A stretch of DNA of 64,000 bases from Lineus longissimus. Taxonomy: Eukaryota; Nemertea; Pilidiophora; Heteronemertea; Lineidae. Made by a program: the position numbers and the translations under genes. The stretch is taken from assembly GCF_910592395.1 (NCBI RefSeq), contig NC_088318.1:9112349-9176348 (forward strand), given 5' to 3'. Under the pieces are notes generated by a model. That model was not told the DNA's origin, did not search any database, and saw nothing but the letters and a program-made list of their open reading frames with translations. Each line of letters begins with the position of its first letter. The stretch's first letter is position 1. Positions 34,371 through 44,376 of the stretch are shown piece after piece.

Positions 34371-36007
34371 CATACAAAATCATAAAATACTAATAACTCA
34401 TTTTTGGACATCCTTTTACCTATTTATTGTACGAAGGGTCAGGTTTGTTTATTGTCACATCATTGTCGGAAGGGTGACACTGTCGTTTATAAGCAAGGGC
34501 AAATCTGCCTTGTAACAATGGGCAATGCAAAAAGCTTTCCGCTGAAAAACAACCTTCTCCAAGAATGCCCCTAAAATTCACAAGGTTTCCATCTAAAATT
34601 CATGACGTCGCCCCGGGCAATTATGTGGGATGTTCATCTCTAAGTTTGGGGTCGTTTGAGTAAGCCTTAGTTCAGACATGCCCTGGATTGTGCGATTGTA
34701 AGACACCGCCAATAAAAGCACACGTGGAATAAAGTTGTTGCCTCTGTACTCTACCGTAATCCGCAACTGGATAAAACTGGATAAATGTTCCGGCCTGCCT
34801 GAATAGGCTACGTTAATCTGACTGACGGTATTCCGCCATTTTGCCGGATTCTCAAAACTTTGGGATCGTCAAATGGAATGGATATCGCATAATTTCTGAC
34901 AAACTCTGCTAAACTTCATCATTTTAATATTGCAAAACGAGTCAAAACTGGCGCAGTTACGCATAGATAAATGTAGTGGGCTTTGCTAACCGTGCCGTGC
35001 GAAAGCTAGCTAATATAAAAAATATTCTACACCGGTCAAGCGTAGACAGATAAAATCATTCTTCTCGTCCCATCCGATGAAAATGTTAATAATAAACTTG
35101 TCTGTGATTATAGAAACTACAAATCAAATACATTAACTGACATTCATTTTATTCGAAGAGAGATACCAGTCGGCCCCATTCAACATTAAAGCAAACAAAA
35201 TATTATCATGGTTATTATATTCCTTGTTCTAAAACTCTTTTCTTAACACCATTTTTATGTTCAACGTATAAGTTATACTAACCGGTGGAAATTTTCATTT
35301 TCAACCTCGGTCTTTTCCACAAACATACTGGCTACGAGGTTGTGTGTAATAGCTGTGTAAGCCTTAGAGTAGAATTGAATATTATGATAAACAATGTACA
35401 TGTAGATGTAGATGATATAAATATTTCTGCTTACTTCATTTGATGTTTATGGAGTCTTGTGATGTCATCAAGGCGGTGGTATGCATCATGGAGGAGGAGA
35501 TGAGAGTCTAGCCATTCTATCTGCAGTGTAAGTTTTCTCTTGCCTTTTTCCAGATAAAAACATTCTGGTCCATTGTTCTGAAAATATAGCAACGAATCGA
35601 TAGGTATTTCAAAGTTCTGCTTGGAGATGATACCTCTAGCATTATTATATGTATTTAGCAGTGATCCAGCTTAAAATAACAGGCCTAGCGAGTGAAAAAC
35701 GCAAAAATCGGCTGCTCCAAATTCAAAATTTTAAATTTTCATGATTTCCCAGCTCTCCGCACCCCATTTCCAACTCTAAAACTGTTGATTTAAGCACCAC
35801 ACCGCTAAATACATATACTCTACACCGCCCAAAAAACCACTAAAGTTCCTTAACACTATTTTTCTTAAAAACCTAACTAATAAAGGGTTCAAATCAACTA
35901 CTCATGCAAAAACGTTAATCCCCAGAGTCATATCCAACATTTCTAACATTTCCACGTTACACACACATCAAAATAAATCGAAAAAAAACCAAAAAAAACA
36001 CGCTCTC
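34371..36007. other. No recognisable gene
   Basis: A+T-rich non-coding stretch. No ORF with known motifs, no RNA gene and no clear repeat was seen. Confidence 0.5.
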
Positions 36008-36307
36008 TCACATAAGATATTTCACTAAAAGTCCTGCTCCTATCACACCAACGACAATAAAAAGATATTCATAGTTTTTCATTTCCTCACTTGGTTTGTA
36101 GAAATATTTTAATTCAGTCATTTTACGAAGTTGTACTTTATTATCTGGATGAAGGTCGTTGTAGACGACAAAAGAAGCATCAACATTTCGGAAATCAATT
36201 GCACTTTCATTTTCTCTTTTCAATTGAAGGTTAACGAAATCAATGGTTTCTTTTCGATGTTCATCCCAAGCCTTAGATTCCCTTTGTAATTTTTTGATCC
36301 CTATCAC
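36008..36307 (-). CDS. 99-aa ORF with a C-terminal membrane anchor
   Basis: This is an uninterrupted frame in a neighbourhood where almost everything else is broken. The first 75 residues are charged and helical (KKLQRESKAWDEHRKETIDF, then QLKRENESAIDFRNVD). Residues about 79-99 form one hydrophobic span (YEYLFIVVGVIGAGLLVKYL), so a tail-anchored membrane protein is predicted. The first codon is GTG; the frame stays open upstream to a TTGTAG/GT junction near 36325 that could be a 3' splice site, so this may be a last exon. It resembles small proteins I associate with virus-like polymerase-bearing elements, but I am unsure. Confidence 0.5.
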   Translation of the reverse strand: MIGIKKLQRESKAWDEHRKETIDFVNLQLKRENESAIDFRNVDASFVVYNDLHPDNKVQLRKMTELKYFYKPSEEMKNYEYLFIVVGVIGAGLLVKYLM

Positions 36308-36427
36308 AGCTTTGACTGCACCTACAATTTACAGACAAGTTTGGCAAATCTTCGAATCTCAAAAGGTATAACGTGTCTCTGAACTACATGTAGCTAGTGT
36401 CCTTGAACTTCCCTTGCAATATGTTCA

Positions 36428-36600
36428 TTGCTTCGATGCGCTTCATTTCACAAACCAGCAAGTCATAGGATGATGCGGACTGTCTCGTAGATTTATGGAA
36501 GAGAAAACAAATTAAAATCTTCTCCAGAGATTCGAACCCGGGAACTCGAGCTCAGAATACCAACGCTCTAACCGTCTGAGCTGGGGGGGGGGGGGCTTTA
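36428..36600 (-). repeat. tRNA-derived SINE, copy A
   Basis: The minus strand starts AGCTCAGACGGTTAGAGCGT (A-box-like D-arm) and CCCGGGTTCGAATC (B-box-like T-arm). A non-tRNA body follows, ending CTTGCTGGTTTGTGAAAT and AAGCGCATCGAAGCA. The same body occurs downstream of another tRNA-like head at 36865-37030 in the opposite orientation. A run of 13 or more G/C precedes the head. Typical SINE organisation: Pol III promoter head plus shared body. Confidence 0.65.
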
Positions 36601-36864
36601 TTGTGAAATACTGCCAGCAAATATATCTTATATGAATGGTGATTATGCTTTATTTTTGAGAGATTAACCAGAAATTTTCTCAAGTACATGTAATAGAAGA
36701 AGATACCAAGACAAAGCTGAACATTGCTGAGAAAACGTAGACAAAGCATACATAATCACTCACAGCAAAGAAAAAAAGGCTTTCTTCCTTCAGTTGCCCA
36801 CTGGAAGCCGCTCATAGATGTTGAACAGAGATTACACACACATCTGTTAAGGCGCATTTCAAGC

Positions 36865-37030
36865 AGCCCAGTGGCCTTGAGAATAAGTGTGTTGGCAAAT
36901 AAAACCAGAGGTCTCGAGTTCGAGTCCCGATGAGAGAACCTTTTTATTTTTTTCCTTCCAGAATTCTCTGCATAGGTCCGCATCGTCCCACGGCTTGCTG
37001 GTTTGTGAAATCAAGCGCATCGAAGCATCA
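36865..37030 (+). repeat. tRNA-derived SINE, copy B
   Basis: The plus strand head GTGGCCTTGAGAATAAGTG, then CTCGAGTTCGAGTCCCGA (T-arm/B-box-like). A T-rich linker and a body follow with GTCCGCATCGTCCCACGG, CTTGCTGGTTTGTGAAAT and AAGCGCATCGAAGCAT. The body is over 80% identical to copy A while the heads differ, suggesting two subfamilies sharing a 3' domain. Confidence 0.65.
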
Positions 37031-37049
37031 GAGGTCTGTCATGTTTCAG

Positions 37050-38830
37050 GCCGTATTCAGAATGACCTTTCGATCGTTTGAATTTCTTACTATTGCCGCA
37101 TGGGACGCTCTCGTTTTGTGCATGCAGTTCAGCTTTAAGGCCGGTTAAGGTCGGTTCGGGCTGGTTAAAATCCCACTTACACGCTGCGTGTTGAACCGAA
37201 CAGGTCTCGATCCGGATCGAACCCGCATCGTGTAAATGGGGCTTTTACCACCAGCTCTAGGATTGCCAATCGTTTGGCTTTCGTAATGTCGGCTTATTAT
37301 AACATCATCACATACCACAAACAAGTTATATTATTGTCATTAATTTTTTTCATTTAAATCGTACCACGCGCTTGTGGTGATAGATTAGTCAATTCACTCA
37401 TTATACCTTGATGATAGTAAACCAGCGGTTAACAATGAATTCAAGTGCTGGTAAGCTCGTGTCCCCAGAATGTTGTCCCCAATACAATCCAGTTACATAC
37501 TGAAACTTCTTTCTGGGATATATTGGTCACTTCTTATAAACTGTTCTCTCGATGGTTACGTAACTTACAATTTGGCCTGATAGTAGGACTAATATACTAT
37601 TGCGGTTCTGTAGAAACAACTGCGATTAAAAATGAATAAGGTACAGAAAGGTCGCATCTATATCATAATACTATAAGGCGGCTCGATAAAGTGCCATTTA
37701 GGGGTAGTGTTTCGTTTCGAAATTTTGCACGTTTGCAGGTGATAATTATGTTATCCTGATGCAACGTTACGGTTTTTTTCGGAAATTTACTTCAGCGGAG
37801 CACTAATAAGGGATTTTTAATCGGACACTGTCAATTCTCCTTACCACTCACAGAAGCCAAGTCATTGCTGTTTAGTTATGCAGTAGATTAATCAATTACC
37901 TGCACTCCCTGTGGGGTGACTAACATTACCTGTTGAACAGCTGGCTGTAGGGGGATGATTGGAACAGCCTGTACCTGTTAACCTGCTGAACCAAGGATAA
38001 TGTTATTTTCAATCCACGATTGCAGGTCACCTGATCTTCGAGATTTCGCGGGGAAAGAAATTGTAAACAAACGCATGTGTGCAGTTCAATTGTAAACAAA
38101 AATGTATTTTTGGTGCTTTTGGTTGCTGGACTTGGGTTTTCCCGCAGTAAGGAGCTGGGTCAAATTGGTGGTCTATTGTTTATTGCTGCTGTGTTAGCCA
38201 GTGCCAGCCCTTGTTTATGAAGGGATTTTCAAATGAAGGTCTGTTTATGTGCTCACCACAGCTTTCAATACTTGATGTATCTGAAGAAGCACTCTGAACT
38301 TAGCATGCCCTTATCAAGGAGCTGCTCACGGTGTTGAACTTCTAGCTTGCCTGTCGACTAAGTGCCTTGCCCGAGATCATGTTACATGTAGGAGGAGCAC
38401 GCATTTTAAAGTTATAGTACATGTAGTGATAGGCAATTGGGCCGAGCCATTTGGAGGCCGACATGTGAAGGCCTATCTGGGTTCTCCTTCTTCTCCGTAT
38501 AAAATGGGGCATATTGCTGACTAAGGAACGAGGCATATTCACATTGCCTCATCATAAACATCGGACCAATTGATATACTTTTATGTTCACGCATACAGCA
38601 CGCCACAGGGTCCGAGTCTGTGGACAAATGGTTGGTTTAATTTGTCTCTTCGATATTGCTCCTTTGATATTGCATTAGCTTTTCATTGCAATTCAATCTA
38701 TTCGAGGTATAGCCCATTTGAACCTGCCTGCGCCACGGGTATGATGCTAGTACACACGTAATCGCAGACCCAGAAGTATTAACGCAGCAGGAAGGGGTGG
38801 GTGCTTGTGGTTTCTGAGTGTGAAGGGGTA
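37050..38830. other. No recognisable gene
   Basis: Spacer. Near 37165-37250 a short inverted pair (CCCACTTACACG and CGTGTAAATGGGG) surrounds GATCCGGATC and may be a degraded miniature element. No coding features. Confidence 0.45.
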
Positions 38831-38835
38831 TAGGG

Positions 38836-38895
38836 ATGTCTGTTGACTGTGCTAGACATGGTGCCAGTCTCTCTTAAAGCACAGTCAACAGACAT
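38836..38895. repeat. Perfect 18-bp stem hairpin
   Basis: ATGTCTGTTGACTGTGCT (38836-38853) pairs perfectly with AGCACAGTCAACAGACAT (38878-38895) across a 24-nt loop. The arms are perfect although surrounded by degraded sequence. It lies 28 bp outside the left end of the 9-bp-duplication element. It could be a tiny MITE or a structured RNA; nothing decides. Confidence 0.7.
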
Positions 38896-38922
38896 GTGGT
38901 TTCAGTATTAGGTCTTTCATTG

Positions 38923-40598
38923 GGCTTACTGTATTTAGCGCAATATTACGCTTAGCGCAATGAATAGGGGAAACCCAAAAAATGGTACCTAATTCTATGC
39001 CTATTCAGAAACACACGATAAAATGCATGCAATTGGACATCGGAAACGAGGTGTATTACTTCCGGTTAGGAGTGTTGACTATGGCTAAATACATTTACCA
39101 CACATGATTTACCAGGAACATGATTTACCACGAGGACGGACCTATAGCTCCGATATTTTGGTTTGTATCGAGTTGGTCTTTGGAGCTGGGTGGATGAGTT
39201 CCGGTATTCCCGTCAAATTGATGAGAAACAGACTTCAAGGATAAAAATAATATTATCAGTGCGGTGCCCTAGTAAGCGCGCAGCGCCTTTAGGTTGGGGG
39301 AAACCCCCCCCCCCCCCAAACCCCTTGGTTGGGAACCTGCTATAGTTCCTTCCGCCAATTTTTTGTTTTGATAGACAGTTTTCTCCGTGTATCGCTTTAG
39401 CAGTAACTCAACTCCATCATCATTAATAGCCGGCAAAGAAAGCCCCCCCCCAACCCCCGTCCTTCTGACATGTTTTAGCTAGTGCATTGGGGGAAAGGCC
39501 CCTCAACCCCCCTATTGGCTTCTCAATAAGTCCTTCTGAGCTGCTTACCCCGGGGCGCTTGAGTGGAACCTCCAAACCTTCATGATGGTGCAGTCCTTTG
39601 ACACGTTTAACCCAGAGCGAGGAAGAGGTACTCCTTTGATGGTACCCTTACTGCAACCCTCAACCATCATTACCCTTCCTTTTCACTGGCATGATATTGC
39701 CAAGACTACCAAGAGGTCGTACTGGTGGCTTGATCCTTGAGACAATTGCTTGTGGTCGTACCTGGGCAACCAATTCAAGGGGTCAGGGATCAGGTTTTTC
39801 CCCCACCAACATGTTGCCGAATGGTTGACGCATAAAAAATTGGTTGGAAAGGGTTTTTGCAGGCCAAGAGACTGGAAGACGCTTGACTCTTGAGGAACAC
39901 CAGACTGATGAACAAAGAACCTGAGGAACATAGAACCCTCTTCATACCTGGGAGCATAAAAAGCCTGCTTGCGAATATTGATTATTCTTTAGAAAAAACC
40001 AGAAGATCTGCAAAACCAATGGTATCCCATAAAAACATACATTCCTCCTTAAGGTGTCTTCGGATCCCCCCACGGCCCATGTGGAATTCGTTCAAAAGGT
40101 TTATTGAAATCTCAAAATAATTTTGTTTTCTCGAAACGCCTGCCCGTCTTTTGCTTCATTATTTCGGGATTATATCCATTTTAAGCATCTTTTGGATATT
40201 ATTACTAAAGTATCAAACATCAAAACACATATGTCGGGGAGTAAACCCCCTGAAATTGAAGTGTGATTAAAAAACAGTGTGAATATTCATGTGGTTCTCT
40301 CTCGGAGCTCAGAATAGTCAAGTTGCTTCATTCGCGCGTTTATCTCTTCTGGCGGCCATTTTAAGTTAAATTTAAGCCATTTGAATGAATCCATTGTTTA
40401 CATTGGATACGTCGTATGCACCTTAACCATAGTAGCGCTTCGCAGAAAAGCCTTCGCGCTTATAAAATAAACACAACCACAGAAAATGCATTCAAAGTAC
40501 ACTTTTTGATAATAATTTCGAGTCTATAAGGGGAGGTTTGCTCCCGAGGCGTAATATTACGCTAAATGGGTGTAATATTGCGCTAAATACAGTAAGCC
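38923..40598. mobile_element. 1.68-kb DNA element with 9-bp target duplication (MULE-like?)
   Basis: An exact 27-bp terminal inverted repeat starts GGCTTACTGTATTTAGCGCA at both ends (38923 and, inverted, 40598). The same 9-bp word CTTTCATTG flanks both sides (38914-38922 and 40599-40607). A 9-bp duplication is the hallmark of MuDR/Mutator-like elements, though other superfamilies can make 8-9 bp. Subterminally, TTAGCGCAAT/TTAGCGTAATATTACGC motifs repeat. The interior has no transposase. It holds copies of the CCGTCCTTCTGACATG repeat (39455-39500), C/G homopolymers and an unknown 500-bp block at 39590-40110. Non-autonomous. Confidence 0.75.
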
Positions 40599-40607
40599 CT
40601 TTCATTG

Positions 40608-41690
40608 TAGCAATGTGAAAATGTGACCAAAATAAGTGTTGAATGGTGAAAGCATTGAAAAAGAAGTAATGTTGTTATTGTTGAGGCCCTCAGATGATTA
40701 TTAGAAGAAGACATTAATAAATATTCCAACGAAGTCTGTACATGTAGACTAGAAGTAGTCTTAAAACTTAAGACGACAAAAGAAACAAATACTTCAAAGA
40801 AACTTTCTTTTACCGTCTTAACTCCCTCATCAGCGGCAATTACTCAGAAAAAAACGTATTCGTATCGAGTACTTAATAAACACAGTGCATGCGCTTAAAC
40901 CATGACATGAATTGCTTTTAAAACACTACCATGTTAGAAAGTACCCTTTGTGGTTGATCAAAAACATATTTTGAAGCCAAATCGATAGACGGAAATTGGT
41001 TAAATCTCAAGAGAATTAGGAGGACGTTTCGAAACCAACTTGATTTCCGTGCATCGACGTATATATGGCGTCAATCGGATTGTCACAGCCAATATACGTC
41101 GATGGTTCATTCGAAAAGACTAGAAGGCAGTGACAGTAGCGACACTTCGCAAACAGCACTGTTCTTACTTATATTTTATGCCAAAATAACGTGTAAGTAA
41201 ACTGATCAATAATGTCTTTAAATCCTTATGACTCCGTGCAGTGAGGGCATTGTTCCATTCCCACAAATTGCTTACTTTTAGTACTAGCACTTATTTTGCC
41301 TCGTTGTCGATTGAGTTATCTTATTCAATGAAACGGGGCATTTTCTTTGTAACACGCTGTAGGCCCAGATACCGGCGTACAGCTGGACGGGACAGAAGTC
41401 AAACCAGCTACAAACACTGAATCAAGCGTACATACTATTAGTACATGTGTCCACAGCAATACAAGTTGAACCAACAATGAACCTTACGTGATCAAATTTA
41501 ATTGATCCATTTTAAAATCGCTTTGTGAACTTATGGTCACAGTACCGTGACAGTCGGAATATTTATCCATACCGAGGTTGATCATTGGCAAGTGGGCGGA
41601 GCTAACCTCAAATTGTTCTGTGAGTTGTGTTTGCCCCCGTTGGTGTTCCAATATGTCCTCTCCGGCTGGATTCTAGAGTAAGTAGGTACA
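40608..41690. other. No recognisable gene
   Basis: A+T-rich non-coding spacer. Near 41055-41105 CGACGTATATATGGCGTCAA and its partial inverse CAATATACGTCGATGG form a small inverted repeat. No genes. Confidence 0.45.
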
Positions 41691-41699
41691 TTTTTACCA

Positions 41700-42326
41700 A
41701 TCAACCCATCGAAGTGTAAAGTGCTCAGAATAACAAAGAAGAGGAAGACCATCAACACCAACTTGACAATGCTAGGCCACCAATTAGAGCATATTAATCA
41801 GGGAAAATACCTCAGAATTGAACTAGATAAAGAACTAACCTGGGGGCCACACATCGAATAAACTACCCAAACCAGAACTATACATTTTCTCCGAAGAAAC
41901 ATAGGCAAGTGCTCAGAAACCACTAAGGCAAGAGCCTACACAACAATGGTAAGATCACACCTGGAGTATGCTGGCAGTGCCTGGGACCCCTATGTCCAAA
42001 AGCATACAAACAAACTGGAAAAAGTACAATCCAAGGCAGCACGCTTCGTCACAGTCCAGTACCACCAAGAAGCCAGTGTCACCAAGATGGAGTCCGACCT
42101 TGGATGGCAAACCCTGCAAGAGCGAGGCTTTGTAGGAAGAATGTCGCTGTTCTACAAGTGTACACATGACCTAGTTGCGCTGCCAATTGCATCGGGCTTT
42201 CATCAACTGCAACAGTACATAACCAACCATCAATATGCATACATCTTTCCAACATCCAACACCGACACATATAAATACAGTTTCTTCCCCCGAACCATAA
42301 GATGCTGGAATATAATGCCGGTGTAA
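41700..42326 (+). pseudogene. Jockey/CR1-type LINE C-terminal fragment
   Basis: The post-palm region of a LINE reverse transcriptase: PSKCKVLRITKKRK, KYLRIELDKELTWGPHI, then a TAA stop, then FLRRNIGKCSETTKARAYTT, HLEYAGSAWDPYVQKH, KLEKVQSKAARFV and SFFPRTIRCWNIMP. This is the usual ending of Jockey/CR1 ORF2 proteins. Apart from one in-frame TAA near 41859-41861 the frame is open for about 200 codons. The RT core is missing upstream, consistent with 5' truncation. Confidence 0.85.
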
Positions 42327-42630
42327 CATCTGTGGTTGTTCCCCATGTGTCAGTGTTTCCAAACAATAGGCAGCTAGAGAGACCACGACTTTTCAATAGG
42401 GGGGATACACAGAAAAACTTGTCAATCTATTTTTGAGCGTTCCCAAACAATGAGGGGAAACACTCAAAAACAGAAACACTCAAAAACATTACACCGGTCT
42501 ATATTCTTCAACTGAAGACAGTAGCCACCTTAAAACTCCAACTAAATCAACATCTGAGGAAAGGCTATACCTATTGGTCGTTCCACAAAGAGGAGAATAT
42601 TTAATCGTCCACGCCTGGGCAGGCTGAGTG
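42327..42630. other. LINE 3' region or flank
   Basis: About 300 bp after the LINE stop. It may be the LINE 3' untranslated region. AACACTCAAAAACA-type words repeat near 42455-42490. No gene. Confidence 0.4.
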
Positions 42631-43499
42631 CTAAACACCTCAACAAAAGTAAGTCGCTCTCTAAACAATTCGGTTATATTTCTAAAGTATCCACGGCAAT
42701 GCGATAAAAATTGCAGGATATCATCATACCAACATTAGGCAAAATGATTGAAAAGTACAGGGGCATACCTATTGTTATGCATGAAGAATCTTCAATTAAG
42801 TGTAAAAAATGCCATTTCAAAATAACTACTTTTGTGGCAGGTTTCAGTGAGTATTAATGCAAGTATCAATTCGTATCTTGTACCCCCCCCCTCCTCAAGG
42901 GTACGACACCTTATCACCCTATAACGACATCTTAAGGCTCAAGCATCACCCTTTTTTCACCAAGGCTACTTTTTCTTTCGTCAAGACATCACCATCAACA
43001 ATATATCAGTTGTCACCATCATATAAAGTAACCGGACTAATTTTACTGGGTAAGGCTGTATGTTCGACAAGACATCGACACATTAGCATCCTTATTCTTT
43101 CCAGCTTCGCCAAATTTTCACTGAAGGAAATATAAACACTACTCAAGCATCGGCAAAGATTAGTGGTGATAGCTCAACTACCCTTGAGGAGGGGGGGGGG
43201 GTACAAGAAACGAACTGATACTTGCATAAATCACAACTGATTGCATGGCCCGCACTGCCAGTCAATTTCAGCCTTAGTGGATCAGTTCTGTTATTTTTGA
43301 AACTGCACGTTTTTCATTCAATTGAAGACCATTCATGCCTAACAATAGGCAAGGCCTTGTCCTTTTCACCCAATATGCCTAATGTTTGTATGATGATGTC
43401 CTACCATATTCATCGCATTGTCATGTTGATACTTTAGAAATTATGACCAATTGTTTAGGGGGGGGGGGGGGGGGGGCTTACTATTGTTGAGGTGTTTAG
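42631..43499. mobile_element. Foldback element with about 280-bp diverged arms
   Basis: The left arm (42631-42902) starts CTAAACACCTCAACAA and ends at a C-run followed by CTCCTCAAGGGTA. The right arm (43184-43499) carries the same sequence inverted, at roughly 75-80% identity. Short homopolymers sit at equivalent points in both arms (C8-9 versus G9-10). A run of more than 20 G in the right arm near 43459-43478 replaces CGCTCT in the left. The loop is 281 bp. A 92-codon frame at 42857-43135 has no motif. No clear target duplication. Confidence 0.65.
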
Positions 43500-44179
43500 A
43501 TGAATACCATCAAGGACAGTGTAAATACGTTCAGTTCATACGTTCAATTTTCAATTTCAAGTTTAGTTCAAGCTGTTAAATTACGTTTTCACTGATGAGT
43601 GTCGGAAGGATTACCGCCACACACTGGGACCCCTCGCAAACATGCAAAATAGTCCAAGCCAGTATGATGTGGAAGTAGAAGTAGAAGTACCGCCCAGGAA
43701 AAAGTAAACAGTATGCTGAATCGCTAGTTGTGCGAAATCCGCTTTTAAGCTTGAATGCTCTTTGTTGAATTGCGCGTCCCCACCTGTAAGTTTGTTTTAT
43801 TTCGTAATAAATACACTAAGACACTTCCACAGAATGTCTAACAGCATAAAGTTGACGTAGATTGAAGAACCGAAATGTTAGTAACGTGTTTATTGTATTA
43901 TACAGCAAATCTGAAATCATAAACTATACAAGGTGTGCAAAATCTCTAAAGACTCCAGCCTTTAATGTACAAAAGCAATCCCCTCTCATGTCACAAGTGT
44001 TTCTACACCATGAATCTGACGATGCACTTTAAGGGTTATAACAGCCTGGTAAATACTTTACAAATTTAAACGACTGGATGTTTAGTAGTTTAACATCATA
44101 ATGTGATAACAACGATAACAAACCAGAACCTATCGGCACTTTGATTTATGAAAGAAAGTAGGATACAAACGCCTTTATA
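43500..44179. other. No recognisable gene
   Basis: Spacer up to the left end of the pogo-like element D. A small trinucleotide-like run GAAGTAGAAGTAGAAGTA lies near 43672. No genes. Confidence 0.5.
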
Positions 44180-44376
44180 CTGTAAAGTTTGCGATAAGCG
44201 GTCGTGGCGCGAAACCGGCAATATGGAAAATCAATAATAACACATGTTCAGGGCCGTTTACATTCCAGGTTAATACGCTGTGAGGCACACTGTGACATGA
44301 ACCTCTAGGCTCACAAGTTCAATGTAAACGAACGAGTAGTTCATAACAAGGCGCTCTTTATTCGAAAGAATGGGTA

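Noticed and set aside
42857-43135. 92-codon ORF in the foldback loop and left arm
   Set aside because: It starts inside the inverted repeat, contains a homopolymer-coded proline run and has no motif.
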